Assembly (NCBI GenBank): GCA_036924855.1
Contig: JBAGRP010000001.1
Location: forward strand, 6,994,001 to 7,058,000
Direction: 5' to 3'
Length of the DNA: 64,000 nt
Origin: Nitrobacteraceae bacterium AZCC 2146
GTDB lineage: Bacteria; Pseudomonadota; Alphaproteobacteria; Rhizobiales; Xanthobacteraceae
Part shown: positions 17,163 through 26,190 of the stretch, piece after piece
Numbering within the stretch: position 1 is the first letter of the stretch
Layout: every line of letters starts with the position of its first letter
Notes under the pieces: generated by a model
What the model was told of the DNA's origin: nothing
Database searches by the model: none
What the model saw: the letters and a program-made list of their open reading frames with translations, nothing else
Program-made: the position numbers and the translations under genes

Positions 17163-17493
17163 TCGACCGCTGACGCGTGCGCCGCGAACCGATGCAATAT
17201 TAAGAGCCAGCATGGCGAATTCGGCGGCAGGCGTAACGCCAGCAGCCGCGGGCATTCTCCCTGCAACCCACTGGATTAGCGGGCAGATCGAAAGCGACCG
17301 AAACGTCGCGTGCTGATCGCGCCTAATCCTGCGCCATCGCAGCGCGTCCCGGCGATCCGGCCCAACGCAGCATCGCTGCGCCTTTGCGATCATCGTCGTT
17401 TAGAACTATCCGATCTTCAGTTGACTAGACGGTCAACTGTGAAATACTTGGCCGAGATAAAGCGCCTCCCTTACGTCGGTAGAGATTGTGGTC
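17163..17493. other. Intergenic promoter region of the second importer
   Basis: This 331-base gap holds no credible gene. Its supported contents are operator e and an overlapping promoter (17418-17448); the rest shows no structure I can interpret. Confidence 0.6.
17418..17448 (+). promoter_or_regulatory. TetR-type operator candidate e overlapping a promoter
   Basis: An 8-base perfect inverted repeat (CAGTTGAC at 17418-17425, GTCAACTG at 17432-17439) with spacer TAGACG. TTGACT at 17421-17426 and AATACT at 17443-17448 are 16 bases apart, a plausible sigma-70 promoter for the second importer. A bound dimer would cover the -35 element, which implies repression. Confidence 0.7.
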
Positions 17494-18339
17494 ATGACGC
17501 AGTTGGCGGCACAGTTCGAAACAGGAGAGGGCGCGCGCCTTCCCGCATCCGGTTCGCCTCCCCCATGGATCCGCATTTCCGGCGTCGAGAAGCGCTTTTC
17601 GTCGCGCTCCGGCGAGATCGTGAACGCGCTGTCGAATGTCAATCTTTACATTCAGGATGGCGAGTTCATCTCCGTGGTCGGACCGAGTGGCTGCGGCAAG
17701 ACGACGCTGTTGCGCATTCTCGCCGGCCTCGAGACCGCGTCATCAGGCACGGTGCATTCCGGCGGCGAGATGGTTACGAGGCCGCGGGCCGACGCCGGCG
17801 TGGTGTTCCAGCAGGCGGTGCTGCTGCCGTGGAATACCGTTCTCGACAACATCATGCTCCCCGCCAAACTGAAGGGAGATGCATCCGCGGCGACGGTCGC
17901 ACGCGCCGAGCGCCTGCTGGACTTCATGGGCCTGAAGGATTTTGCGCGCAAATATCCGTTTGAACTTTCGGGCGGCATGCAGCAGCGCGTCTCGATCTGC
18001 CGCGCCTTGATGCGCGACCCGAAGGTCCTGCTGATGGACGAGCCGTTCGGCGCGCTCGACGCAATGACACGGGAGTCCATGAACATGGAGCTGATGCGGG
18101 TCTGGTCGGAAGAGCGCAAGACGGTGGTCTTCATCACCCACAGCATCCCGGAGGCGGTCCTGCTCGGCGACCGCGTTGTGGTGATGTCGCCGCGGCCGGG
18201 CCGCATTTCCGAAGTGGTCGATATCGATATCCCCCGCCCGCGCAATCTAACGACCATGGGAACGCCGCGCTTCGGCGAATTGTGCGACCATATCCGCACG
18301 ATTTTCGGCGCGGCGTCGCAGACGGTGTCGTCGCTATGA
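17494..18339 (+). CDS. ABC transporter ATP-binding protein 2 (SsuB/TauB-like)
   Basis: 281 residues from the ATG at 17494; a GTG at 17488 would add two residues. A 25-30-residue leader precedes the nucleotide-binding domain. Walker A is GPSGCGKTT, the signature is LSGGMQQRVS, Walker B is LLMDEPFGALDAMTR and the switch His is in FITHSIPEAV. It overlaps the permease gene by 4 bases. In this importer the ATPase and permease come first and the binding protein third, unlike systems 1 and 4, which suggests separate recruitment. Confidence 0.87.
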   Translation: MTQLAAQFETGEGARLPASGSPPPWIRISGVEKRFSSRSGEIVNALSNVNLYIQDGEFISVVGPSGCGKTTLLRILAGLETASSGTVHSGGEMVTRPRADAGVVFQQAVLLPWNTVLDNIMLPAKLKGDASAATVARAERLLDFMGLKDFARKYPFELSGGMQQRVSICRALMRDPKVLLMDEPFGALDAMTRESMNMELMRVWSEERKTVVFITHSIPEAVLLGDRVVVMSPRPGRISEVVDIDIPRPRNLTTMGTPRFGELCDHIRTIFGAASQTVSSL

Positions 18340-19127
18340 GCAGGACGAAGAGCATTTTCGAGTCCCATCGCCTGCAGTCCATCCTGGTGGCGGTCGTCGT
18401 CATTGCGGCCTGGCAGGGGGCGTGCAAGTTCTTCGACATCTCGTCGCTGGTTCTGCCGACGCCGCTGGCCATCGCCGCGCGCTTCTATGAACTGGTGGCG
18501 TCTGGAACGATCTGGCCGCATCTGTGGGCGACCACCGTGGAGATCGTCGCGGGATTCGTGTTCGGCGTCGTCGCCGGGCTGGTGATCGGCGCCATGGTGT
18601 CGCTGATCCCCGTGGTCGAGCGGCTGGTATATCCATATCTCGTGGCGCTGCAGACGCTGCCGAAGGTGGCCATTGCGCCGCTGTTCATCATCTGGTTCGG
18701 ATACGGGCTGACGTCGAAGATCGTCATCACGGCGCTGGTCTGCTTCTTCCCGATCCTCGTCAGCGTGGTGGCTGGCTTCCACGCCACCGATCGCGACCAG
18801 CTCGACATGATGAAGGCGTTCGGCGCCACCAAGTGGCAGACGCTGGTGCGGTTGCGCATCCCCTCGGCGCTGGTGCTGATTTTCGCCGGCCTGGAGATCG
18901 CGGCGGTGCTCGCGGTGATCGGCGCCATCGTCGGCGAGTTCGTCGGCGCCCAGGTCGGCCTCGGCTATCTGATCGTGGCGCTGAATTTCAGCCTCGACGT
19001 GCCCGGCGTGTTCGCGGTGCTGATCGTATTGTCCACCATCGGGCTGGTGATGCACGGCGCCATGCGCTGCGCGGCGCGCCGCTATATTTTCTGGATCCGG
19101 CGCAATGAAGCGCCGGTGATGGCCTGA
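18336..19127 (+). CDS. ABC transporter permease 2 (SsuC/TauC-like)
   Basis: 263 residues from the ATG at 18336. About six hydrophobic segments, with the EAA-loop region QTLPKVAIAPLFIIWFGYG and a later IVGEFVGAQVGLGYL, as in permeases of sulfonate/nitrate/pyrimidine-type importers. It is coupled to the ATPase upstream and precedes a binding protein gene by 23 bases. Confidence 0.87.
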   Translation: MSRTKSIFESHRLQSILVAVVVIAAWQGACKFFDISSLVLPTPLAIAARFYELVASGTIWPHLWATTVEIVAGFVFGVVAGLVIGAMVSLIPVVERLVYPYLVALQTLPKVAIAPLFIIWFGYGLTSKIVITALVCFFPILVSVVAGFHATDRDQLDMMKAFGATKWQTLVRLRIPSALVLIFAGLEIAAVLAVIGAIVGEFVGAQVGLGYLIVALNFSLDVPGVFAVLIVLSTIGLVMHGAMRCAARRYIFWIRRNEAPVMA

Positions 19128-19150
19128 CCCTTTCACAGAGCGAGACGAGC

Positions 19151-20245
19151 ATGCGACGCACCGGAATTGGACGGAAGTTGACAATGGTGGCGCAGGTCGC
19201 AGCGCTCATGCTGGCGGGGTCGCATGCGGCTTTGGCGCTGGAGAAAGTCCGGATCCTGATTCCGGTGCGGGTGATTGACGAGTCGTTCACGCCCTTCGTC
19301 GTCGCCGAGGAGAAGGGCTATTTCGAAGCCGAAGGCTATGACGTCACGCTGCTGGCCGTCGGCGGCTCCAACGAGTCGGCGCTGCAGATTTCGGCGGGCA
19401 ACGGCGACATCGGCGGCGCGTCTCCCGGCGAGGCCGTGATCGGCATCCAGTCCGGCAAGCTCAAGATCAAGTATTTCTATGATCTGCTTTACGCGAACAT
19501 CTGGTCGGTGGCCGTGCTGCCGGACAGCCCGATCAAGACGCTGGTCGACCTTAAGGACAAGAAGCTCGGCGTGCAATCCATGGGCAGCGCCGGCACCACC
19601 TTTGCAAAGGCGTTCGTGAAGGAGGCTGGGCTTGATCCAGCAAAGGACATTTTCTTTCTGCCGATCGGCCTCGGCGCTCAAGCCATCACCTCGGTGCGCC
19701 AGAACATGGTCGATGGCGTGATCTTTTGGGATGCGGCGCTGGCCAAGCTGGCGTTCTCCGGCCTGAAACTGCGCGAGGTGCCCGCCTCGGAGGGGCTGCG
19801 CACATTGCCGGATGTCAGTCTGCTTGCCCGCACCGACACCATCGAGAAGAATCCGAAGATGCTGGTGGGCGTCGCCCGCGCCATTGCCAAGGGATACGAC
19901 TTCACCATGGCCAATCCCGAGGCCGCCGTCCTGATCACCTGGAAGACCTTTCCCGAGGCCCGCTCGAAGAATCCGAACATGGCCGAGGCGATTGCCGAAG
20001 GCATCGCCGTCAACCAGGGCCGGATGAAGATCTGGAATAGCCCGAAGATCGGCGACAAGCACGGCCTGTTCGTCGAGGCCGACTGGAAGCGGCTGCTGAG
20101 CTTCCTGAAGGACCAGGGCGCGATGCCGGAGACGCCGCCGATCGAGAGCGTGTTCACCAACCAGTTCATCGACCAAATCAATACTTATGACCGCGCCGGC
20201 GTCATCGCCGAGGCGAAAAAGGAAGACATGGCCAAGCTCCGCTAG
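19151..20245 (+). CDS. ABC transporter substrate-binding protein 2 (NMT1/THI5-like, Sec signal)
   Basis: 364 residues. A Sec-type signal peptide (basic MRRTGIGRK start, hydrophobic core, cleavage near SHAALA) precedes the mature domain, which has the family opening VRILIPVRVIDESFTPFVVA, EKGYFEAEGYDVTLL and a later DLKDKKLGVQSMGSAG. It should serve the ATPase/permease pair just upstream. A second binding protein follows 44 bases later, so this operon encodes two receptors for one membrane complex. Confidence 0.85.
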   Translation: MRRTGIGRKLTMVAQVAALMLAGSHAALALEKVRILIPVRVIDESFTPFVVAEEKGYFEAEGYDVTLLAVGGSNESALQISAGNGDIGGASPGEAVIGIQSGKLKIKYFYDLLYANIWSVAVLPDSPIKTLVDLKDKKLGVQSMGSAGTTFAKAFVKEAGLDPAKDIFFLPIGLGAQAITSVRQNMVDGVIFWDAALAKLAFSGLKLREVPASEGLRTLPDVSLLARTDTIEKNPKMLVGVARAIAKGYDFTMANPEAAVLITWKTFPEARSKNPNMAEAIAEGIAVNQGRMKIWNSPKIGDKHGLFVEADWKRLLSFLKDQGAMPETPPIESVFTNQFIDQINTYDRAGVIAEAKKEDMAKLR

Positions 20246-20289
20246 GAGCGGCGAACGGCAACGGCGTGACGCACGCGGGAGGCTCGACG

Positions 20290-21315
20290 ATGACGACTGA
20301 CATTCAACGCAGACGGCTGCTGCGCGGGGCGCTCGCAGCGGCGGCGGTTGCCGGGTTTGCCCGACCCGTGTTCGCGCAGGCGCGCAAACCCGTAAAGTTC
20401 CTGTTCGACGTGCTGCCCAATCCGAAGCACGGGCTGTTCTACCCGGCGGCGAAGAAGGGCTTCTTCGTCGCGGAGGGGCTCGATGTCACCATCGAGTCCA
20501 GCAAGGGCTCGGCCGACGTGATCCAGAACGTCGCCAGCGGCGCCGCGCAGTTCGGCTTTGCCGACGCCAGCGCCGTCGTCCTAAGCCGGACCCGCGACCT
20601 GCCGGTCACGCTGGTCGCGATGGTGCACTACAAGACGCTGATGTCGGTGATCACGCGGGCGCCGAGCGGGGTCGAGAAGCCCGCCGATCTGGTCGGCAAG
20701 AAGATCGCATCGACCAGCGGCGATGCCGTGCGCATGGTGATGCCGGCCTTCGCCAAGATGAACGGCTTCGACGGCGAGAAAGTGAACTTCCTCACGGTCA
20801 ACCAGCCGGCGAAGGCCAGCATGCTGATGGCCGGGCAGGTCGACGGCGTCTGCGACTATTTGTCGGCGATGCCGATCTATCGCGAGGCCGGCAAGGCGAT
20901 CGGCCTGGAGCTGAAGGCGATCAGCTACGCCGACTACGGGCTGGATATCTACAGCAACGGCATCATCGTGCATGACGACCTGTTGCGGTCGGATCCCGCG
21001 CTGGTGAAGTCCTTCGTGCGGGCGATCGCGCAGGGGCTGGAATTCGCCGCCAGCCAGCGTGACGAAACGGCGCGCATCTTTCGCGAGTATCAGCCGCAAT
21101 ACAGCGAGGCGGTAACGCGCGAGGGGCTGGACATCGCCGTGGATTCGCTGCTCGTCCCGGAAGTCTTCAGCGGCGGCATCGGCGCGATGTCGGCGGGCAA
21201 GATGGAGCGCACCATCAAGACCACGGTGGAGGCCTACGGCCTCGCCAAGGCGCCCGCGGCGCCGTCGGTCTACACCAATGCGATGCTGCCGGGGATCTTT
21301 CCGCGCAAGACGTAA
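20290..21315 (+). CDS. ABC transporter substrate-binding protein 3 (NMT1/THI5-like, no dedicated ATPase or permease)
   Basis: 341 residues from the ATG at 20290, which has GGGAGG upstream. The N-terminus has an RRRLLRG twin-arginine region and cleavage near VFAQA. The mature domain has PKHGLFYPAAKKGFF, NVASGAAQFGFADAS and IYSNGIIVHDD, closer to binding protein 1 than to its neighbour, binding protein 2. No ATPase or permease follows; the next gene is convergent. It probably delivers an alternative ligand to importer 2, which is inference. Confidence 0.82.
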   Translation: MTTDIQRRRLLRGALAAAAVAGFARPVFAQARKPVKFLFDVLPNPKHGLFYPAAKKGFFVAEGLDVTIESSKGSADVIQNVASGAAQFGFADASAVVLSRTRDLPVTLVAMVHYKTLMSVITRAPSGVEKPADLVGKKIASTSGDAVRMVMPAFAKMNGFDGEKVNFLTVNQPAKASMLMAGQVDGVCDYLSAMPIYREAGKAIGLELKAISYADYGLDIYSNGIIVHDDLLRSDPALVKSFVRAIAQGLEFAASQRDETARIFREYQPQYSEAVTREGLDIAVDSLLVPEVFSGGIGAMSAGKMERTIKTTVEAYGLAKAPAAPSVYTNAMLPGIFPRKT

Positions 21316-21326
21316 CGGCGCGCTTG

Positions 21327-22040
21327 CTACTTGCGGACGGTGCGTGCGGGGCCGGTGCGCGGGGACGTGGTGCAATAGCCGATCACCATGGCGACGGACA
21401 TGTCGACGTGACGGTCGAGGAAAGCGCTGCTGGCGGTGTCGGTGCCGAGCGTGACGGACAGCGTGAAGCGGTTGCTGACCGCGTGAAAGATGACCGAGGA
21501 TAAAGCGACATAGAGCTGCACGGGATCGATCCCGGCGCGGAACACGCCCTGCTGCACGCCTGCGTCGAGAATCTCCTTCAGCTGCGTCAGCAGCGGCGGA
21601 TAGATCGCGCGCGGGACCGTCGAGCCGCGCAGGTAGGCGGCCTCGTTCAGATTCTCGATGGCCAGCAGGTTGAGGATGGCCGGATCCTTGCGCACCGACG
21701 CCGCGCCTTCGCGCACGAAGGCCTCGAGCGCACGGACCGGGCCAACCTCGGCGAGATTGAGCACGCGGCGCGGCGCGACGAAGTGCTTGTACACTTCCTC
21801 CAGCACGGCGACGTAGAGATTCTCCTTGTTGCCGTAGTAGTGGTAGATCATCGCCTTGCTGTAGCCGGACTGCGCGGCGATCTCGTCGACGCGCGCGCCG
21901 GCAAAGCCCTGCGAGACAAAATGGGCGCGGGCGACGCCGAGGATGGTGGCCTGCGCAAGTGCTGCGTCCCGCGTCTTGCGCGGACGCTGGACGGCGGCCG
22001 GCTTTGCCGCGATAGATCGTTTGCGTTGATCTGCTGTCAT
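21327..22040 (-). CDS. TetR/AcrR-family regulator 3
   Basis: 237 residues from the ATG at 22040. A basic N-terminal stretch (about 1-28) precedes an HTH at about 30-77 with recognition region YSKAMIYHYYGNKENLY. The ligand domain includes GIDPVQLYVALSSVIFHAVSN. It is divergent from the flavin monooxygenase gene, and operator candidate f lies between the two, so control of both genes is likely. Its recognition helix differs from those of regulators 1 and 2, and its operator core (CGAC/GTCG) also differs. Confidence 0.86.
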   Translation of the reverse strand: MTADQRKRSIAAKPAAVQRPRKTRDAALAQATILGVARAHFVSQGFAGARVDEIAAQSGYSKAMIYHYYGNKENLYVAVLEEVYKHFVAPRRVLNLAEVGPVRALEAFVREGAASVRKDPAILNLLAIENLNEAAYLRGSTVPRAIYPPLLTQLKEILDAGVQQGVFRAGIDPVQLYVALSSVIFHAVSNRFTLSVTLGTDTASSAFLDRHVDMSVAMVIGYCTTSPRTGPARTVRK

Positions 22041-22217
22041 GTCACTCAATGCTGTAGGTCGCAGCCCTTGCGATGGCAACCGGACCCCCCGGTGCCGTTC
22101 CGACGTCGGTCCATGTCCCACCGGCTCTTCCGCGCGCGGCCTACCGATGCCTTTGAATCGGGCATTGCCCGCCCTCCATATGCGCTTGCCAGCCGATCAG
22201 AAGCTCAGCATATTCAT

Positions 22218-22237
22218 AACCGACTAGTCAGTCGATT
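22218..22237. promoter_or_regulatory. TetR-type operator candidate f
   Basis: CGAC, spacer TAGTCA, GTCG at 22221-22234, extended by AA/TT with one mismatch. It lies in the 310-base divergent gap between TetR regulator 3 and the flavin monooxygenase gene; nothing else is apparent in that gap. Confidence 0.55.
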
Positions 22238-22350
22238 AGATATTCGCCTGACAGCGTGGTGGCAAGCGGGCTAGTCGCGAGACCGATCGGCGAGCCCGAT
22301 CCGTGACGACAGTTGCCTAGCGGCCGGCGCGTGCTGGCATGGGAGAGACG

Positions 22351-23727
22351 ATGACCAAGCAGATCCGGCTCAACGCGTTCAACATGGCGACGCCAGGTTC
22401 GCAGGCGTCATCGCTGTGGAATTATCCCGGCAACCGCGTCGGCGAATACAACAAGCTCGGCTACTGGAAGGATCTCTGCAGCATCCTCGAGCGTGGCCTG
22501 TTCGACACGCTGTTTCTCGCCGACGTGCTGGGCACCTACGATGTCTACGGCGGCAACGCCGATGCCGCACTGCGCCGCGCCGTGTCGGTGCCGATCCTCG
22601 ATCCCGTGCAACTGATCCCCGCGCTCGCGGACAACACCAGCAACCTCGGCTTCGGCGTCACCTGCACGCTGACCTACGAGCCGCCCCATGTGTTCGCGCG
22701 CCGGATGTCGACGCTGGACCATCTGACCGACGGGCGCATCGGCTGGAACATCGTCACCGGCTTCCTGCAGAGCGCAGGCAAGGCGGCGGGGCACGGGGCG
22801 ATCCCCGGCCATGACCGGCGCTACGACATCGCCGAAGAGTACATGGAAGTCGTGTACCGCCTGTGGGAAGGCAGCTGGGAAGATGCTGCCGCCTGTCGCG
22901 ACGTCGCCAAGGGCTGGTTCAGCGATCCGTCCAAGGTGCACAAGGTCAAGTTCGACGGCGAGTTCTTCGCCACCGACACCATCCATCTGTGCGAGCCGTC
23001 GCTGCAGCGGACGCCGGTGCTGTACCAGGCGGGCGCCTCCGGCCGCGGCCGCGCCTTTGCGGGCAAGCATGCCGAAGGCATTTTTACTGGTGGTCCGTCG
23101 AAGAAGGTGATCGGCGACCAGGTGAGGAAACTGCGCGACGAGTGCGTCGCCGCCGGACGTTCGCGCGATGCGATCAAGATCTACACGCTGGCAACGGCCA
23201 TCGTCGCCGAAACCGAACAGGAAGCCTACCGTAAATACGACGACTACCGCCGCAACGTGCAGCACGAAGGCGCGCTGGCGCATCTGTCGGGCCTGACCGG
23301 CATCGATCTGTCGAAATATGGCCTCGATGAAATCCTGACCCACATCCAGACCGACGCGATGCGCTCGGCGGTTGAATCCTTCACCTCGGCGGATCCCGAC
23401 CGGCTGTGGACGATCCGCGAACTGGCGGAGCACCAGAGCATCGGCGGTCGCGGTCCGGTATTCATCGGCTCGCCCGGACAGGTCGCCGACCAGATGATGG
23501 AATGGATGGACGCCACCGACATCGACGGCTTCAATCTCGCCTATGTCATCGCCCACGATACCTACGAGGACTTTGTCAATCTGGCCGTTCCAGAGTTGCA
23601 GCGGCGTGGCGTCTACCACACCGCTTATGCACCCGGCACGCTGCGCGAAAAGCTGACGAAGACCGGAAAGCCGCGGCTTGTCGCGCCGCATCCCAGCGCC
23701 GGCTTCAGGTATGCCGAAACCGTTTGA
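22351..23727 (+). CDS. NtaA/SnaA/DszA-family FMN-dependent monooxygenase
   Basis: 458 residues from the ATG at 22351, which has GGGAGA 4 bases upstream; an ATG at 22339 is also in frame. Features of the luciferase-like NtaA/DszA branch are visible: [20 protein letters not shown] near residues 20-40, [43 protein letters not shown] and [11 protein letters not shown]. These enzymes use reduced FMN from a separate reductase to hydroxylate or cleave C-N or C-S bonds, as with nitrilotriacetate and dibenzothiophene sulfone. A flavin reductase gene follows 37 bases later. Confidence 0.86.
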   Translation: MTKQIRLNAFNMATPGSQASSLWNYPGNRVGEYNKLGYWKDLCSILERGLFDTLFLADVLGTYDVYGGNADAALRRAVSVPILDPVQLIPALADNTSNLGFGVTCTLTYEPPHVFARRMSTLDHLTDGRIGWNIVTGFLQSAGKAAGHGAIPGHDRRYDIAEEYMEVVYRLWEGSWEDAAACRDVAKGWFSDPSKVHKVKFDGEFFATDTIHLCEPSLQRTPVLYQAGASGRGRAFAGKHAEGIFTGGPSKKVIGDQVRKLRDECVAAGRSRDAIKIYTLATAIVAETEQEAYRKYDDYRRNVQHEGALAHLSGLTGIDLSKYGLDEILTHIQTDAMRSAVESFTSADPDRLWTIRELAEHQSIGGRGPVFIGSPGQVADQMMEWMDATDIDGFNLAYVIAHDTYEDFVNLAVPELQRRGVYHTAYAPGTLREKLTKTGKPRLVAPHPSAGFRYAETV

Positions 23728-23764
23728 TGCAAGCGCGAGCCGCACACCGGAGCAGGGGCCTGAC

Positions 23765-24277
23765 ATGATGAGTGCCGCGATGAAATTGCCCGACCCTGCG
23801 CCTGTTCTCGACAAGGACGCCTTTCGCGCGGGGATGTCGCGGCTGGGCGCTGCGGTGAACATCATCACCACGGACGGGCCCGCGGGGCGGGCCGGCTTCA
23901 CGGCGTCCGCCGTCTGCAGCGTCACCGACTCGCCACCGACATTGCTGGTTTGCGTCAACCGGTCGTCTTCGGTGTATGGCAGATTCACCGAAAATGAAGC
24001 GCTGTGCGTCAATACGCTGAAGCCGGACCACGAGCCGTTGTCGCGGCTATTTGGCGGCAAGACCGCGATGGATGAGCGCTTCGCGGCTGCCGCCTGGAGC
24101 GTCGGCACGTCGGGCGCACCAGTTCTGCAGGATGCGACCGTGTCGTTCGACTGCAAGATCACCAGCAAGGCGGACGTGGGCAGCCACGCCGTGTTCTTCT
24201 GCGAGGTGCTGGCGATCGTGTGTCACGACGTGGCGGATGGCCTGATCTATTTCGACCGCGCCTATCACCGCGTGTGA
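23765..24277 (+). CDS. Flavin reductase (HpaC/NtaB-like) partner of the monooxygenase
   Basis: 170 residues from ATG 23765, or 23768, with GGAGCAGGGG upstream. The flavin-reductase domain has [41 protein letters not shown] and the terminal [11 protein letters not shown]. It supplies FMNH2 from NAD(P)H to the two-component monooxygenase encoded upstream. RutF and NtaB are well-known examples of the fold. Confidence 0.87.
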   Translation: MMSAAMKLPDPAPVLDKDAFRAGMSRLGAAVNIITTDGPAGRAGFTASAVCSVTDSPPTLLVCVNRSSSVYGRFTENEALCVNTLKPDHEPLSRLFGGKTAMDERFAAAAWSVGTSGAPVLQDATVSFDCKITSKADVGSHAVFFCEVLAIVCHDVADGLIYFDRAYHRV

Positions 24278-24319
24278 CGCGGTGAACCTCCGCAACTTCC
24301 GTCTGATTGAAGGGCCGCC

Positions 24320-26092
24320 ATGACAAGTCGTAGTCTGCAGGATGTCACCGAAGGCGAGGCGTTCGATGTCGTCGTGATCGGCGCCGGCGGCGCCGGCATG
24401 GCGGCTGCGCTGTTCGCGGCGATCTCGGGCCTGAAGGTGATCCTGATCGAACACACCGGCCAGGTCGGAGGCTCCACCGCCTATTCCGCCGGCAGCGCCT
24501 GGATTCCCAACACCAGCCACGCCGCGACCGTCGGCGCGCAGGACAGCATTGAGAACGCGGCGCTGTACCTGCGCCATTCCGTGGGCAACCAGTCCAGCGA
24601 GTCGATACGCCACGCTTTCCTGGCGAACGGCCCCGACGCGGTCGCGGAGCTGGAAGCACATTCCGAGGTCAAGTTCCGCGCGCGGCCGTTGCATCCTGAT
24701 TACAACAGCCAGTTGCCCGGTTCATCACTAAAGGGCCGCGTGCTCGAGGCCGCGCCGTATGACGGCCGCGATCTGAAGGATCTGCTGACACTCATCCGCG
24801 AGCCGATCCCGGAATTCATGATCCTCGGCGGCATGATGGTGAACCAGGAAGATGTCCTGCATCTGCTGAACATGCTGAAGTCGTTCCGCTCGTTCAGGCA
24901 TTCGGTTCGCATTCTCGCCCGCCATGCGCTGGATCGCCTGCGGCGTCCGCGCGGCACGCGCCTGATGATGGGCAACGCCCTCGTCGCACGCCTGCTGGTG
25001 TCGCTGCATCGAAGGCACGTTCCGATCCTGATGAATGCCTCGGTCGCGCAGGTCGAGAGCGGGGCGGACGGCGTCTCAAGCGTCACCATCAGGCAGAACG
25101 ACGTCGTGCGGGCGATCCGCATCCGCGGCGGCATGGTCGCCGCCACCGGCGGCTTCAGCCGTCACCCCGCGCGCCGCGCCGAGATGCTGCGCAAGCCCGT
25201 CGCGGCCTATTGCCCAGGGGCACCAGGCCATACCGGGCAATTGCATGACCTGCTGCTAAAGGCCGGCGCGCGCTACGGCACCGATCATCGCGACACCGCA
25301 TTCTGGTCGCCGGTGTCGGTGCGCGCGCGGGCGGACGGCAGCACGGCGGTGTTTCCGCACTTCATTTTCGACCGCGGCCGGCCCGGCACGATCACGGTCA
25401 ACGGCCAGGGGCGGCGCTTCGTCAATGAGGCATTGTCCTACCATCCCTTCACGCAGGCGATGTTCGAGGCCAACGAAACCGCGCCTTCGATTCCCGCCTT
25501 CCTCATCACCGACGAAGATGGTTTGCGAAAATACGGCCTCGGCATGGTACGTCCGAGCCGGTTCGGCAGGGCTGGCTTTCTGAAGGATGGATATCTCGTC
25601 AGCGCGCCCACGCTTGCAGAACTGGCAGGCAGACTGGAGATCGACCCGGCGGCACTGACCGAGACGGTCGCGCGGTTCAACGGTTTTGCGGCGTCGGGGA
25701 TCGATCCCGATTTCGGCCGCGGCGGGACGGACTACCAGCGCATCACGGCGGGCGATTTGTCGCACAAGCCAAATCCCTGCCTCGGTCCGATCGCACGCGC
25801 GCCGTTCTATGCCGTGCGGCTTTATCCCGGCGATATCGGCGCGGCCACCGGCCTGGTGACCGACGAGGATGCGCGCGTGCTGCGCGACGACGGCAGTGCG
25901 GTTGGCCGGCTGTACGCCTGCGGCAACGACATGAATTCCGTGATGGGCGGTAACTATCCCGGCCCCGGGATCACCATCGGTCCCGGACTCGTGTTTTCCT
26001 ACATCGCCGTTCGTCATATCGTCGACCGGCTGCGGGCGTCCGGTGAGGATGGCCCGAAGATTGCTTTGAATGCGGGAGCGCCCGCAGACTAA
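24320..26092 (+). CDS. FAD-dependent oxidoreductase (fumarate reductase / 3-ketosteroid dehydrogenase-like)
   Basis: 590 residues. The N-terminal dinucleotide loop is VVVIGAGGAGMAAAL at about 15-29, followed by GGSTAYSAGSAWIPN, typical of the KstD/FrdA/urocanate reductase family. The C-terminal FAD contact is YACGNDMNSVMGGNYPGPG. There is no signal peptide or covalent-flavin domain, so it is probably soluble. It follows the flavin reductase by 42 bases and should reduce or desaturate a C=C bond in a pathway intermediate. The last codon overlaps operator candidate g. Confidence 0.84.
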   Translation: MTSRSLQDVTEGEAFDVVVIGAGGAGMAAALFAAISGLKVILIEHTGQVGGSTAYSAGSAWIPNTSHAATVGAQDSIENAALYLRHSVGNQSSESIRHAFLANGPDAVAELEAHSEVKFRARPLHPDYNSQLPGSSLKGRVLEAAPYDGRDLKDLLTLIREPIPEFMILGGMMVNQEDVLHLLNMLKSFRSFRHSVRILARHALDRLRRPRGTRLMMGNALVARLLVSLHRRHVPILMNASVAQVESGADGVSSVTIRQNDVVRAIRIRGGMVAATGGFSRHPARRAEMLRKPVAAYCPGAPGHTGQLHDLLLKAGARYGTDHRDTAFWSPVSVRARADGSTAVFPHFIFDRGRPGTITVNGQGRRFVNEALSYHPFTQAMFEANETAPSIPAFLITDEDGLRKYGLGMVRPSRFGRAGFLKDGYLVSAPTLAELAGRLEIDPAALTETVARFNGFAASGIDPDFGRGGTDYQRITAGDLSHKPNPCLGPIARAPFYAVRLYPGDIGAATGLVTDEDARVLRDDGSAVGRLYACGNDMNSVMGGNYPGPGITIGPGLVFSYIAVRHIVDRLRASGEDGPKIALNAGAPAD

Positions 26093-26105
26093 CCAGACAG
26101 TTAGT
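26088..26105. promoter_or_regulatory. TetR-type operator candidate g
   Basis: ACTAAC, spacer CAGACA, GTTAGT: a perfect 6-base inverted repeat 86 bases upstream of the fourth binding-protein gene and overlapping the preceding stop codon. Its core matches candidate b, upstream of importer 1, so importers 1 and 4 may share a regulator. Confidence 0.62.
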
Positions 26106-26190
26106 GACACGGTGCGGACCTGACGGGATCGTCCGGCGTCGAGACAGGTTTTTAGCGCGTGATTTTGACACACAGATTGAGAGTTGGCCG

